The notes under the pieces are model-generated. The model saw only the letters and a list, made by a program, of their open reading frames with translations, was not told the DNA's origin and ran no database searches. Below are positions 39,083 to 49,942 of a stretch of DNA of 64,000 nt, in pieces. This DNA comes from Mycobacterium gastri (GTDB lineage Bacteria; Actinomycetota; Actinomycetes; Mycobacteriales; Mycobacteriaceae): positions 1 through 64,000 of the forward strand of contig NZ_LQOX01000112.1 in NCBI RefSeq assembly GCF_002102175.1, given 5' to 3'. Position numbers and translations under genes: made by a program. Every line of letters starts with the position of its first letter. Positions within the stretch are counted from its first letter, which is position 1.

Positions 39083-42000
39083 ATGGAAACACGTGTCACT
39101 CCCATTGCGGTCATCGGCATGGGATGTCGGCTTCCGGGGGGAATCGACTCGCCCGAGGAACTATGGGAGTCGTTACTGCGCGGCGACGACTTGGTCACCG
39201 AGATTCCGCCGGACCGCTGGGACGCCGACGACTATTACGACCCTGAGCCCGGAGTGCCTGGGCGGACGGTGTCGCGGTGGGGTGCGTTCCTCGACGACGT
39301 CGCCGGGTTCGATGCCGAGTTCTTCGGAATCAGCGAGCGGGAGGCGATCTCGATCGATCCGCAGCACCGGCTATTGCTGGAAACCTCGTGGGAGGCGATC
39401 GAGCATGCCGGCATGGACCCGGCGTCGTTGGCCGGGTCCTCGACAGCGGTGTTCACCGGGCTGACCCACGAGGACTACCTGGTAGTCACCCATGGGGCCA
39501 GCGGCTTGGCGAGCCCCTACGTGGTTACCGGGCTGAACAACAGCGTGGCATCTGGGCGGATTGCCTACGCGCTGGGCTTGCATGGTCCGGCGTTGACTTT
39601 TGACACTGCGTGTTCGTCGGGTTTGATGGCGGTGCATTTGGCCTGTCGGAGCTTGCACGACGGCGAAAGCGACCTCGCGTTGGCGGGCGGCTGCGCGGTG
39701 CTCCTGGAGCCGCATGCCAGCGTGGCGGCATCCGGTCAGGGCATGCTCTCGCCGACCGGCCGTTGCCATTCATTCGACGCCGACGCGGACGGGTTTGTGC
39801 GTTCCGAGGGGTGCGCGATGGTGTTGCTCAAGCGACTGCCGGATGCGTTGCGCGACGGCAACCGGATTCTCGCCGTGGTGCGCGGCACCGCCACCAATCA
39901 GGACGGTCGCACGGAGACGCTCACCATGCCGTCGGAGGACGCCCAGGTGGCCGTGTACCGCGCGGCGTTGGCGGCGGCGGGCGTGGAGGCCGAAACGGTC
40001 GGCGCGGTGGAGGCGCACGGCACCGGCACACCAATCGGTGACCCGATCGAGTACCGGGGCCTGGCGCGGGTGTACGGCGCCGGCACCCGTTGTGCGCTCG
40101 GATCGGCCAAGAGCAACATGGGCCACAGCACGGCCGCGGCGGGGGCGATCGGGCTGATCAAGGCCATTCTGTCCATGCAGCACGGGGTGCTGCCGCCGCT
40201 GCTGCACTTCAACCGGCTTCCCGATGAGCTTGCCGGGATCGAGACGGGACTCTTTGTGCCGCAGGCGGTTACGCCATGGCCCAATGGCGACGGCCACGCG
40301 CCGAAACGGGTCGCGGTGTCCTCGTTCGGGATGTCGGGAACCAACGTGCACGCCATCCTGGAACAAGCACCAGCGCAAGCACCAGCACAGGCACCAGTCC
40401 CCGCAGAAGCTTCCGCGCCGGCGGCCGAGGCGGGGGGCCCGCTACTGTTCCCCATCTCATCCAGCTCCACCGACGGGCTGCGACAAACCGCACGCCGGCT
40501 TGCCGAATGGGTGGAAGCACACCAGGACTCCGTAGTGCCGTCGGATGTGGCTTACACGCTGGCGCGGCGGCGCGCGCACCGGCCGGTGCGCACCGCGGTG
40601 GTGGCCAGCGGTCTGCCCGAGCTGGTCCAGGGTTTGCGGGAGGTGGCCGATGGCGAGCTCCCGTATGAGGCCGCGGTGGGGCACGGCGATCGCGGACCGG
40701 TGTGGGTATTTTCCGGGCAGGGGTCGCAGTGGGCGGCGATGGGCGTCGACCTGCTGTCCAGCGAACCGGTTTTTGCAGCCACCATCGCGGCGCTCGAGCC
40801 GGTCATCGCCGAAGAATCGGGTTTTTCGGTCACCGAGGCCATGACGGCGCCGGAGACGGTGACCGGGATCGATAAGGTGCAGCCGACCATCTTTGCGATG
40901 CAGACCGCGTTGGCCGCCACGATGGAGCAGTCCTACGGGGTCCGCCCGGGCGCGGTGGTCGGACACTCGCTGGGCGAAGCGGCTGCGGCCGTGGTCGCTG
41001 GAGCGCTGTCGCTGGAAGATGGGGCGCGCGTTATCTGCCGCCGCTCGAAGTTGATGTGCCGCATTTCCGGGGCCGGCGCGATGGCGTCGGTGGAATTGCC
41101 TGCCAAGCAAGTGAATTCGGAGCTGATGGCGCGCGGAATCGATGATGTCGCGGTATCGGTGGTGGCCTCGCCGCAGTCGACGGTGATCGGTGGCGCCACC
41201 GAAACGGTGCGCGATCTCGTCGCACGGTGGGAGCAGCGTGACGTGATGGCGCGGGAGGTGGCCGTCGATGTCGCATCGCATTCACCTCAAGTCGACCCGA
41301 TCCTTGACGACTTGGCCGCAGCATTGGCCGATCTCAAACCGATGGCACCCAAGGTTCCGTACTACTCGGCGACGCTGTTCGACCCGCGCGAGCAACCGGT
41401 GTGCGATGGCCGGTACTGGGTGGACAATCTGCGGAACACGGTTCAATTCGCCGCCGCGGTGCAGGCTGCGCTGGAGGACGGCTACCGGGTCTTCGCCGAA
41501 CTGTCACCTCACCCGTTGCTGACCCGCGCCGTCGACCAGACCGCCCATAGTCTCGACATGTCGGCGGCGGCCCTGGCGGGCATGCGGCGCGAGCAGCCGC
41601 TGCCCCTGGGGCTGCGCGGGTTGCTGACTGATCTGCACAGCGCTGGTGCCGCCGTGGACTTTTCGGTGTTGTATCCCACGGGCCGGCTGGTCGATACGCC
41701 GTTGCCGGCGTGGACCCACCCGCACTTGTTCATCGAAGGCGAAGGGCAGGAACAGCGGGCACAAGGCGCCTGCACCATTACCGTGCATCCGCTGCTGGGC
41801 TCCCATGTGCGGCTGACCGAGCAGCCGGAGCGCCATGTCTGGCAGGCTGACATCGGTACTGCGACGTTGTCCTGGCTTAGCGACCACCAGGTGCATAACG
41901 TCGCCGCCCTGCCCGGCGCCGCCTACTGTGAGATGGCGTTGGCCGCGGCGGGAGAGGTTTTCGGCGAAGCGTCGGAGGTCCGCGACATCGCCTTCGAGCA

Positions 42001-45000
42001 AATGCTTTTGCTCGACGAGCAGACCCCGGTCGACGCAATCGCGTCGGTGGATGCGCCAGGTGTCGTCAACTTCGCGGTGGCATCCAATCAGGACGGTGAG
42101 AGTACGCGGCACGCCACCGCGACGCTGCATGCGGTCGAGGACGAATCTCCGACGCCGGCGTACGACATGGCCGCCCTGCTGGCGGCGCATCCGTCCAGTG
42201 TGAACGGGGCCGAGATGCGGGAATCGTTCGCCAAGCGTGGCGTTCAGTTGGGTTCCGCGTTCAGTGGTCTGGCCACCGCGCACACTGCGGAGGCGGGAGC
42301 CGGCACCGTGTTGGCGGAGGTCGGGTTGCCCGCCTCGATCCGCTTCCAGCAGGGCGCCTACCGCGTCCACCCCGCGCTGCTGGATGCCTGTTTCCAGTCA
42401 GTCGGTGCTGGCGTCGAAGCCGCCGGCAGCGGTGGTCTGCTGTTGCCGTTGGGTGTGCGCAGCGTGCGTATCTATGGACCAACCCGCAATGCCCGCTATT
42501 GCTACACCCGGCTGACCAAGGCCGGGGTCACTGGGGGCGAGGCTGACCTCGACGTGTTGGACGAGCACGGGACCGTCCTGCTGGCCGTGCGTGGCCTGCA
42601 CATGGGAACCGGCACGTCCGAAAGCGCCGAGCGCAACCGCGTGCTCAGCGAGCGGCTGCTGACCCTGGCGTGGCAGCAGCGGACCCTGCCCGAGGCCACC
42701 GCGGCCGAGGCGGGATCATGGCTGCTGATCGACACCTCCGACGACGCGGACATGTTGGCGTCCGCATTGACGGACGCGCTGAAATCCCATGGCCCCCAAG
42801 GCACCGAATGCGCCACCCTGCACTGGCCGAGGGAGGCCGATCTGACGGCCAGCATCGAAAAGCTCGGCGGTCAACTGCGGGCGCGTTCCGTCGACGGTGT
42901 GGTGGTCCTCTGTGGGCCACGCGGCGGCGAGCCGGACAACGACAGCCTGCTGGAGGGCCGCGAGCGGGTGCGTCATCTCGTTCGGATCACCCGGGAACTC
43001 GCCGAATTGGAGGGTGAGCTTCCTCGCCTGTTCGTCGTGACCAGGCAAGCCCAGATAGTTCGGTCGGACGACGAGGCGAACCTGGAACAGGCCGGGCTGC
43101 GTGGCTTGCTGCGGGTGATCAGCAGTGAGCATCCGCTGTTGCGGACCACCCAGATCGACGTGGACGAGAACACCGACGTCGAAAAGGTGGCCCAGCAACT
43201 GCTGGGAGGCTCCGATGAGGACGAGACCGCCTGGCGCGATGGTGACTGGTATGTGGCGCGCCTGTACCCCAGCCCGCTGAGCCATGACGAGCGGCAAACC
43301 ACCATCGTCGACCATGAACGCGACGGTGTGCGGCTGCACGTCCGTACGCCCGGCGACCTGCAAACACTGGAACTCGCCGCGTGTGACCGCATCCCGCCCG
43401 GGCCCGGGCAGATCGAGGTGGCTGTCACCCACTCGAGCATCAACTTCGCCGACGTTCTTATCGCGTTCGGCAAGTTCCCCATCATCGACGACCGCGAGCC
43501 GCAGTTGGGCATGGATTTCGTGGGTGTGGTGACGGCAGTCGGGGAAGGGGTGGTCGACCACCAGGTCGGTGACCGGGTCGGCGGCTTTTCCGAAGGCGGC
43601 TGCTGGCGTAACTTCCTCACCTGCAACGCCAACCTGGCCGTCACGCTTCCGCCCGGCCTGGGCGACGAGCAGGCGATCGCGGCAGCCACCGCCAACGCCA
43701 CCGCCTGGTACGGGCTGCACGACCTGGCCGGGATCAAGGCCGGTGACAAGGTGCTGATCCACTCCGCAACCGGTGGCGTGGGGCAGGCGGCCATTTCGAT
43801 TGCGCGTGCTGCCGGCGCGGAGATCTTCGCGACCGCCGGCAATCCGCGCAAGCGCGCCATGCTGCACGACATGGGCATCGAGCACGTCTACGACTCCCGC
43901 AGCGTCGAGTTCGCCGATCAAATCCGGCGCGACACCGGCGGGTACGGGGTGGATATCGTGCTGAACTCCCTGACCGGCGCGGCCCAGCGCGCGGGGCTGG
44001 AGCTGCTGGCGTTCGGTGGGCGGTTCGTCGAAATCGGCAAAGCCGACGTGTACGGCAACACCCGGCTGGGTCTGTACCCGTTCCGTCGCGGCTTGACGTT
44101 CTACTATCTGGACCTGGCGCTGATGTCCGTCCTGCAGCCCGACCGGGTGCGCGAGTTGCTCACCACGGTGTTCAAACTCACCGCAGATGGTGTGCTGAGC
44201 GCACCGGAGTGCACGCACTACCCGTTGGCCGACGCGGCCAACGCCATCCGGGCAATGAGCAATGCCGAGCACACCGGCAAGCTGCTGCTCGACATGCCGC
44301 GCAGCGGGCGCAGCAGTGCTGTGGTGCCCCCGGAGCGGGTGCCGGTCTTCCGGCGCGACGGGGCCTACATCATCACCGGTGGCTTAGGGGGCCTCGGCCT
44401 TTTCTTCGCCTCAAAAATGGCTGCGGCGGGCTGCGGCCGGATCGTGCTGACCGCTCGCTCCCAGCCAAACCCCAAGGCGCGGCAGGCCATCGAGAGTCTC
44501 CGCGCGGCCGGTGCCGACATCGTGGTGGAGTGCGGCAATATCGCCGAACCTGAGACCGGTGACCGCCTGGTGAGTGTGGCAACCGCCACCGGGCTTCCGG
44601 TACGCGGCGTGCTGCATTCGGCCGCGGTGGTCGAGGACGCCACGCTGACCAACATCACCGATGAGCTGATCGACCGCGACTGGTCCCCCAAGGTTTTCGG
44701 ATCTTGGAACCTGCACCGCGCCATGAGCGGGCAGCCGCTGGACTGGTTCTGTTTGTTCTCCTCGGGCGCGGCCCTGTTGGGCTCGCCCGGGCAGGGTGCC
44801 TACGCCGCGGCCAACAGCTGGGTCGACGCCTTCGCTCACTGGCGCCGTGCGCAAGGACTGCCGGTCTGCGCGATCGCGTGGGGTGCGTGGGCAGAGGTCG
44901 GCCGCGCCACGTTCCTGGCCGAGGGTGGCGAAGTCATGATCACCCCGGACGAAGGTGCGTACGCCTTCGAAACCTTGCTGCGCTATGACCGCGCATACAC

Positions 45001-45400
45001 CGGATACATCCCCATCATCGGGGCACCATGGCTACCCGACCTCGTCCGGCGCAGCCCATGGGGTGAAATGTTCCAATCCGCTGGCCAAGGCTCAAGGGGC
45101 CCAAGCAAATTCCGAACCGAGCTGATGTCGGTGCCGCAAGATGAATGGCCCGCCCGGCTGCGGCGTCTGATAGTCGAGCAGGCTAGCGTGATCCTGCGTC
45201 GCACAGTCGACGCCGACCGTCCATTCCTCGAGTACGGGCTGGACTCGCTGGGCATGCTCGAGATGCGTACCCATATTGAAGCCGAGGCCGGGATACGCCT
45301 GTCTCCCAAGGTCATCGCGACACACAACACCGCGCGCGCCTTGGCCCAGCACCTGGCGGACACGCTGGCCCAGGAAGAAGCGGCGACACCGGCGGCATAG
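39083..45400 (+). CDS. mas: Mycocerosic acid synthase Mas
   Basis: This 2105-residue iterative type I PKS is close to the 2111 of M. tuberculosis Mas. In order: KS with Cys177 (DTACSSGL) and [15 protein letters not shown] with Ser629 ([10 protein letters not shown]), DH with His935 ([11 protein letters not shown]), ER ([12 protein letters not shown], about 1558), KR ([10 protein letters not shown], about 1762) and ACP with Ser2055 ([10 protein letters not shown]). It extends fatty acyl starters with methylmalonyl-CoA to tri- or tetramethyl-branched mycocerosic acids, which PapA5 moves onto phthiocerol. An Ala-Pro-Gln repeat ([18 protein letters not shown]) forms the KS-AT linker. It has no defect. 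Confidence 0.97.
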   Translation: METRVTPIAVIGMGCRLPGGIDSPEELWESLLRGDDLVTEIPPDRWDADDYYDPEPGVPGRTVSRWGAFLDDVAGFDAEFFGISEREAISIDPQHRLLLETSWEAIEHAGMDPASLAGSSTAVFTGLTHEDYLVVTHGASGLASPYVVTGLNNSVASGRIAYALGLHGPALTFDTACSSGLMAVHLACRSLHDGESDLALAGGCAVLLEPHASVAASGQGMLSPTGRCHSFDADADGFVRSEGCAMVLLKRLPDALRDGNRILAVVRGTATNQDGRTETLTMPSEDAQVAVYRAALAAAGVEAETVGAVEAHGTGTPIGDPIEYRGLARVYGAGTRCALGSAKSNMGHSTAAAGAIGLIKAILSMQHGVLPPLLHFNRLPDELAGIETGLFVPQAVTPWPNGDGHAPKRVAVSSFGMSGTNVHAILEQAPAQAPAQAPVPAEASAPAAEAGGPLLFPISSSSTDGLRQTARRLAEWVEAHQDSVVPSDVAYTLARRRAHRPVRTAVVASGLPELVQGLREVADGELPYEAAVGHGDRGPVWVFSGQGSQWAAMGVDLLSSEPVFAATIAALEPVIAEESGFSVTEAMTAPETVTGIDKVQPTIFAMQTALAATMEQSYGVRPGAVVGHSLGEAAAAVVAGALSLEDGARVICRRSKLMCRISGAGAMASVELPAKQVNSELMARGIDDVAVSVVASPQSTVIGGATETVRDLVARWEQRDVMAREVAVDVASHSPQVDPILDDLAAALADLKPMAPKVPYYSATLFDPREQPVCDGRYWVDNLRNTVQFAAAVQAALEDGYRVFAELSPHPLLTRAVDQTAHSLDMSAAALAGMRREQPLPLGLRGLLTDLHSAGAAVDFSVLYPTGRLVDTPLPAWTHPHLFIEGEGQEQRAQGACTITVHPLLGSHVRLTEQPERHVWQADIGTATLSWLSDHQVHNVAALPGAAYCEMALAAAGEVFGEASEVRDIAFEQMLLLDEQTPVDAIASVDAPGVVNFAVASNQDGESTRHATATLHAVEDESPTPAYDMAALLAAHPSSVNGAEMRESFAKRGVQLGSAFSGLATAHTAEAGAGTVLAEVGLPASIRFQQGAYRVHPALLDACFQSVGAGVEAAGSGGLLLPLGVRSVRIYGPTRNARYCYTRLTKAGVTGGEADLDVLDEHGTVLLAVRGLHMGTGTSESAERNRVLSERLLTLAWQQRTLPEATAAEAGSWLLIDTSDDADMLASALTDALKSHGPQGTECATLHWPREADLTASIEKLGGQLRARSVDGVVVLCGPRGGEPDNDSLLEGRERVRHLVRITRELAELEGELPRLFVVTRQAQIVRSDDEANLEQAGLRGLLRVISSEHPLLRTTQIDVDENTDVEKVAQQLLGGSDEDETAWRDGDWYVARLYPSPLSHDERQTTIVDHERDGVRLHVRTPGDLQTLELAACDRIPPGPGQIEVAVTHSSINFADVLIAFGKFPIIDDREPQLGMDFVGVVTAVGEGVVDHQVGDRVGGFSEGGCWRNFLTCNANLAVTLPPGLGDEQAIAAATANATAWYGLHDLAGIKAGDKVLIHSATGGVGQAAISIARAAGAEIFATAGNPRKRAMLHDMGIEHVYDSRSVEFADQIRRDTGGYGVDIVLNSLTGAAQRAGLELLAFGGRFVEIGKADVYGNTRLGLYPFRRGLTFYYLDLALMSVLQPDRVRELLTTVFKLTADGVLSAPECTHYPLADAANAIRAMSNAEHTGKLLLDMPRSGRSSAVVPPERVPVFRRDGAYIITGGLGGLGLFFASKMAAAGCGRIVLTARSQPNPKARQAIESLRAAGADIVVECGNIAEPETGDRLVSVATATGLPVRGVLHSAAVVEDATLTNITDELIDRDWSPKVFGSWNLHRAMSGQPLDWFCLFSSGAALLGSPGQGAYAAANSWVDAFAHWRRAQGLPVCAIAWGAWAEVGRATFLAEGGEVMITPDEGAYAFETLLRYDRAYTGYIPIIGAPWLPDLVRRSPWGEMFQSAGQGSRGPSKFRTELMSVPQDEWPARLRRLIVEQASVILRRTVDADRPFLEYGLDSLGMLEMRTHIEAEAGIRLSPKVIATHNTARALAQHLADTLAQEEAATPAA

Positions 45401-45421
45401 CGGCCGGAGCTTAGTCGGCCC

Positions 45422-45445
45422 GGGGGCGACTCGGTAGTCGTCCCC
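45422..45445 (+). terminator. Hairpin terminator after mas
   Basis: GGGGGCGACT and AGTCGTCCCC form a ten-base stem with one mismatch around CGGT, 22 bases after the mas stop. It lies in the convergent gap before the methyltransferase stop at 45634. Confidence 0.65.
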
Positions 45446-45633
45446 GGCGCCTCTTACCGGAACTGCCAAAAGCGTTGGCGGACAACATTACCGGCGGATG
45501 CCTCCATGGCGCTGATCGCAGGCGCGCGACGTCACCGCCGAGAAAAGCCGCTGTTGCGGCGACGGAGCATCAGCGGCTTCGAAGACGAGCCTGGGTCAGC
45601 CGCTGGTCCAGCGTCAATGACTTCGACGCCGCC

Positions 45634-46443
45634 TCAGGCTTTGGCTAAGCAATAGACGCGGTAAGAGAATCCCCAGCTTTTCAGGGGATGTGTGGTCTTG
45701 CCATCGACCGCGAAAAGCTTTGCGTATACACCCCTTAGGAGCCGCGGCGTATTGCGATCGTAGAGCGCCTTCAACGACGGCGACAATTTCTCGTATCCGC
45801 GCAGGATCTCATCATTGATCTCGGTCTGCGAAACAATTCGCATCGGCGGGTTGGCCAGCGCCGCCTCCCAGGCGGCAATGCCAAACGGGAGCCGGAAATC
45901 GGTGTACAGGAAATGTCCTCCCGGGCGCAGGACCCGCGCCACTTCGTCGAGGAAACGGGGGAAATCGGGGTAGTAGAGCGAGGATTCGATGTTGATCACG
46001 GCGTCGAACGATTCGTCGGCGAAGGGCAGGTTCTGGGCATCGCCCTGCACGAAATCGAGGCCGGGAACGTCGTGTTTCTTCTGGCAAAACGCAATGCCGG
46101 CCGGGTTCAGGTCCAATCCGGTGTACGACGCCGGGTGCAGGGTACGCGTGAGGTATGAGGCTCCGCCGCCGTGTCCGGCACCGACCTCCAGCACTCGTTT
46201 GCCAGTGAGATCCACCTGGGTCGCAACACGGTGGTAAAGCTGGATGGAGTACCGGTCGGGCTCGTCAGAGGGCTCCAGCGGTATCGTCATCGGTGGATCC
46301 TCTTCATAGCCCATGTTGAGGAACACCAGATCATCGGTGGCGACGCGTTTGGTGAAAGAGGGGTAAATATACTTCTGGGCCTTCTGATTCAGCTTCCAGC
46401 CGACCGGGAGAACCACGTCGTACACGCGGTCTTTGAATGCCAT
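45634..46443 (-). CDS. Second Rv2952-type SAM methyltransferase, probable glycolipid or lipid O-methyltransferase
   Basis: This 269-residue class I SAM methyltransferase has VLEVGAGHGGGAS (near residue 85), QGDAQNLPF and VARVLRPGGH. It shares the Rv2952 frame (EEDPPM, PSDEPDRYSIQLYHRVATQ) but differs strongly in the N-terminal 40 residues and in the C-terminal third (SPSLKALYDRNTPRLLRGVY). It is therefore a paralogue, not a copy, of the gene at 11826. Proteins of this kind methylate mycobacterial lipids or glycolipid sugars. It lies between mas and papA5, where M. tuberculosis has no gene, next to the Rv2959c-like rhamnose methyltransferase. That suggests a PGL sugar substrate, as inference. 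Confidence 0.85.
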   Translation of the reverse strand: MAFKDRVYDVVLPVGWKLNQKAQKYIYPSFTKRVATDDLVFLNMGYEEDPPMTIPLEPSDEPDRYSIQLYHRVATQVDLTGKRVLEVGAGHGGGASYLTRTLHPASYTGLDLNPAGIAFCQKKHDVPGLDFVQGDAQNLPFADESFDAVINIESSLYYPDFPRFLDEVARVLRPGGHFLYTDFRLPFGIAAWEAALANPPMRIVSQTEINDEILRGYEKLSPSLKALYDRNTPRLLRGVYAKLFAVDGKTTHPLKSWGFSYRVYCLAKA

Positions 46444-46999
46444 ATGCGGAGTATGACATGACAGATTGCTGGTCTAGATCCAAATGGTCAGTCCGATCGC
46501 CGCCAGAGCGGTCCGCCACGCCTCCGCCGCCATGTCCGATATTGATACCGTTGATACCGTTGATACCGTTGATACCGTTGATACCGTTGATACCGCGGCC
46601 CTTCAGCTGTTCGGCGCCGCGGCGGCTGATCACCTCAGCCGCACGCGTCACGGGGCTTCGGGTTGTCTGCGCCGCGCGTTTGTGGGCGACAAACTCGTTG
46701 CGCCCGTGAGGGCGTCGCTGCGAGACGCGGGTTGCGTTCCGGCTCTATCCAGCGAGCCGGCCGGTCGGCCGGTCGGTTAGCCGATGACCGAGCATGTCGA
46801 CGGCATTCGGCTAGGGCGCCCAGACCCGTCGACAATGCCCACGGCGCTATTCTCGACCGTACGATGCACCCGGATGCTCTATTCGGCACAGCGCAATTGG
46901 CGTCCGCGACCGAACGGATCACCCGCCGCGCCGGTCGCTCGCGTGCCCGACTCGTGCCGCGCATACGGCCTCGGCCATCCAATTCTGGTGGCTGACGGC
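46444..46999. other. Intergenic region with a 9-base tandem repeat
   Basis: This is about 556 bases between two minus-strand methyltransferase genes. A short plus-strand frame (46484-46780) runs through the repeat and reads DTVDTVDTVD, but it has no family features and no good ribosome site. Apart from the repeat and a GC-rich segment near 46730-46780 nothing was recognised. Confidence 0.5.
46542..46595 (+). repeat. Six perfect tandem copies of a 9-base unit
   Basis: TTGATACCG is repeated six times without change. Perfect short tandem arrays like this are prone to slippage and to copy number change between strains, as in mycobacterial VNTR loci. It lies about 100 bases before the start of the methyltransferase gene at 46443, so copy number could alter its promoter spacing. 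Confidence 0.95.
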
Positions 47000-47722
47000 T
47001 TAGTTGCGGATCAAGAATCCGTTAGGAGCAGATGTCCAGCCGAACTTGTTCTCTCTCGCCGCGTCATGCTTGTAATCGTTTGGGAATTCACGTTCGTAAG
47101 CCTCGATGGCCTCGTATGGGCCGGGTCCGAACCCCGGGAGGACGGGATGCCCATTGATATCGGAGTCTTCGACTACCAGGTAGTCGCCGGAGGAGAGTAG
47201 GGGCCGCAGCAGCTTCATCTCGGCCAGTACGTGATCCATGGAGTGGTCGCTGTCGAGGATGGCGAAGATATTTCCGCGGTACTCGCCTTTGAGTCGTTCG
47301 ACGTGCTCGGCAACGGCTGGGACAGTGGATGAGGACTCAATGAACAGAATGTCGGGATCCCGCCGCGCCATTGGATCGAGGGCTTTGTGTGAGATGTCCA
47401 CGGAAACCACTTTGAACGGTTGGCCGGTGTGTCTCATGACGTCCGCGAAGAACAGCGCCGAGCCGCCGTAGCGGCTGCCGAACTCGATGACCAGCGAGGG
47501 CTTCAAGTCGAACAGGATCTCCTGGTAATTCCACATATCGCTCACGGACTTCCAGCATTGGACGCCCAACCACGTAGTCTGATTCCACACCAAGTTGCTG
47601 TAGTACCACTTATGGTATTCTTCCGCCGCCGAGCCGGTCGGTCGGTAAATCAGTTGGGCTACAGCGCTCGTGAGTTTCCGCAAAACGTCCATCAGTCGCA
47701 TGAATGCGCCTGCCACGTCCAT
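47000..47722 (-). CDS. Rhamnosyl O-methyltransferase of PGL (Rv2959c-like)
   Basis: This 240-residue methyltransferase of the cephalosporin-hydroxylase type closely matches Rv2959c from AAEEYHKWYYSNLVW to the end (NKFGWTSAPNGFLIRN). SAM-binding text is LVIEFGSRYGGSALFFAD and the acidic site is AILDSDHSMDHV. Rv2959c methylates position 2 of the first rhamnose of PGL. In M. tuberculosis it lies beside Rv2957-Rv2958c; here it is placed between mas and papA5, about 38 kb from the Rv2957 homologue. The first 25 residues differ from Rv2959c, and an alternative start at residue 8 or 11 is possible. Confidence 0.9.
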   Translation of the reverse strand: MDVAGAFMRLMDVLRKLTSAVAQLIYRPTGSAAEEYHKWYYSNLVWNQTTWLGVQCWKSVSDMWNYQEILFDLKPSLVIEFGSRYGGSALFFADVMRHTGQPFKVVSVDISHKALDPMARRDPDILFIESSSTVPAVAEHVERLKGEYRGNIFAILDSDHSMDHVLAEMKLLRPLLSSGDYLVVEDSDINGHPVLPGFGPGPYEAIEAYEREFPNDYKHDAARENKFGWTSAPNGFLIRN

Positions 47723-48634
47723 CCTGTCATCTCCTCACTAGCCAATCCGTGGTTATTGAAGTATTGGCCATTTGGCCGGTCGCTGAACGGAACCGATGGT
47801 GTCGGCGCGGACTCAAGTATGGCCGTGGCGATCCTCAGGCCCGCTCCGGCTCATTACCAGGTCAGCGTGACCCGGGCCCACCGGCTCAACATGTTCTGAG
47901 GCGGCCACTGCACCGCAGGATCGTAACAGATGCCCGCATTCGCTGGTACGACGATTGGCGGCAAATTCGGGCTAATACGATTGGCGTTGGCCTTTTTCCA
48001 CGTTAGCGAACACGCCCGTCCCGCAAATGAAAGTGAGCTTCGTTGTGATCATCAGGAAGCGACGGCGTGATGCAGCACGCTGGACGCCGTTATGACACGC
48101 CGAACTTTTTGGCACACCAGACAAGGTAGTGCCGTTTCCGGCGTCGCGCCGCGGCGGTGCAGTAGTGAACGCAGTCGGTGATGGAAAGGGATGCGGAATC
48201 CAAGAATGTTGCGACGCAAGGCATCCACTCGCCGTTAGAGCCGCAGTGGTCGAAGAACACCTCGTCCAGTCCGACGACGTAGGCCGGAGCGGTCCACTGA
48301 CATGGCATGTCCCCCAATCGAATCCGCCTGCTGGAGCCACAGCAGTGTCAAGTGCCCGAGGGATCAGTAGCGAAGGTAGCCGCGGCGATCGTCTCCTCTT
48401 CATTCAGCCTGACACCATTGCCGCCGGCATCACCGCGCCCGCTGATCTCCTGTGCCCCACCGGAAAGGAATTGGTCGACACAATCCGTTGGACTGGCTCA
48501 ATGAGGCAGATCAGGCGCCGAGCCGACGTGGTCGGCAAACCGGCTATCTTACAACGCTGGCTCTACCCGCATCATCCACAGGACGCCAGCCCCCAGGGTG
48601 GTTGACGAATCGATCTGCGGCGGTTAACTTCCGG
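47723..48634. other. 900-base stretch without a recognised gene before papA5
   Basis: No family could be assigned here. A minus-strand frame (about 48317-48090) reads GLDEVFFDHCGSNGEWMPCV and ends at RRRKRHYLVWCAKK; it looks like a piece of a decayed gene but is interrupted on both sides. It could be remains of a transposase or of a lost gene. Since papA5 is read toward this region, its terminator should lie near 48600, but no strong hairpin was identified. Confidence 0.45.
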
Positions 48635-49894
48635 CTATTCCATGACCCAGCCATATTCGGAGGGAACAGTGCGCAACATGGAACGTATCATCTCGAGCGA
48701 CTTTTCGGGTTCGGCTAGGTGCCCATGATGCTCGACGATCAGTTGCCCGTCGTAGACGCCACACGAATACAGATCGAGAGGCACGCTGATGGAGCAATAG
48801 AACTGGCCCCGAATGTCTTTCAGCTCGAGACCCGGCGGTGTACGCATAGTTGGGAACGCGGTGGCGTCAGTGCAGAAGACAAGTGGCGGCAGCCCGGCAG
48901 GAGTTCCTTCGAATGCCGTGCCGAAGTGGAGCCCCGATTGCTGGATCACACCATTGGCCAAATCGGCGCGCAGGGTGGCAACGATATCGCTTGCGAGATC
49001 TACGATGTCGGTATCCGGGCCGATCTCTGCAAGGTAGGAGGCCGCCCCGAGCAGGTTCGTGCTTTCGGTCGGGGCCACCGGCGGCGCAAGTAGAAATCGT
49101 AAGTCGACGGGGTAGACGTAGGGAATCGGGACATGCGGGGTATTGCGCAGCCGCCACTCGGTCAGCAGGATAGCCGCCGCGACCACAGCGTTGATGCTGA
49201 GTCGATGCTCACGGCCGAACGCAACGAGGTCCGATGTCTCAAGCTTGGAGAGCAGGAGTCTGCTGACTGGAACAGCTTGGGGCGATCCAGGATCGGCGAG
49301 AACAGCCGCCTTGGTGGTGTCAGGGAGCTCATAGGCGAACATCACCGGCAAGAAACGCTCGGCTCCCGATAGCCCTTGCTTTTTGACGCCCCGCTGCGCC
49401 AGCAGGATCTCCATGGGCAGCGGCGCGGACTGCGGGATTATCGGACCGGGATCACCTGTAGTTACCGCGTCGGTGTACCGGGAGAACAGCTCATCGACGA
49501 GAGCGGCCCCATGGTGACCATCGGCCATGCTGTGATGGACATATAGGGTCAGCTCGGCCCCTCCCTCGCTGAGGGTCAGCCGCGAATCCATCAACGACAC
49601 ACTCTGGTCGAGCCGGATTTGCGAGTTACCCGACGACGCCCCGTTGATGCCGTCGACTACGTAGATCCCGGAGTGGAGCATGTCGTCGGCAACCAGATTC
49701 CAACCGCCATCAGCGCTTGGCTCGAGGTGACCCGCCAAGACCGGGTGGGCCTCGAGGAGGGCATCGAAAGCATCCGACAGCGCGTCGACGTCGACAGCGC
49801 CGCGCAGCTGGATTGTCATCGAAGTGAAAACTTCGTACTGCGCGAAGATTTCCTCACTGTGTGACAGCTTTCGAATCACGGATCCGGAAAACAC
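48635..49894 (-). CDS. papA5: Mycocerosyl transferase PapA5
   Basis: This 419-residue acyltransferase closely matches M. tuberculosis PapA5 (422). The catalytic motif HHSMADG is at residues 120-126, with His121 and Asp125 as active residues. A C-terminal region with VPLDLYSCGVYDGQL follows. PapA5 takes mycocerosyl groups from Mas and esterifies the two hydroxyls of phthiocerol or phenolphthiocerol. It is the last gene of the ppsA-E, drrABC, papA5 direction and follows drrC by 48 bases. Confidence 0.96.
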   Translation of the reverse strand: MFSGSVIRKLSHSEEIFAQYEVFTSMTIQLRGAVDVDALSDAFDALLEAHPVLAGHLEPSADGGWNLVADDMLHSGIYVVDGINGASSGNSQIRLDQSVSLMDSRLTLSEGGAELTLYVHHSMADGHHGAALVDELFSRYTDAVTTGDPGPIIPQSAPLPMEILLAQRGVKKQGLSGAERFLPVMFAYELPDTTKAAVLADPGSPQAVPVSRLLLSKLETSDLVAFGREHRLSINAVVAAAILLTEWRLRNTPHVPIPYVYPVDLRFLLAPPVAPTESTNLLGAASYLAEIGPDTDIVDLASDIVATLRADLANGVIQQSGLHFGTAFEGTPAGLPPLVFCTDATAFPTMRTPPGLELKDIRGQFYCSISVPLDLYSCGVYDGQLIVEHHGHLAEPEKSLEMIRSMLRTVPSEYGWVME

Positions 49895-49942
49895 CTCGAG
49901 ACCCCCTACTGGTCATTGCATGCCGGGCGAGCGCACACTCGG

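Noticed and set aside
46484..46780. 98-codon frame reading DTVDTV through the tandem repeat
   Set aside because: The frame exists because a 9-base unit keeps phase. There is no ribosome site or similarity to support a protein.
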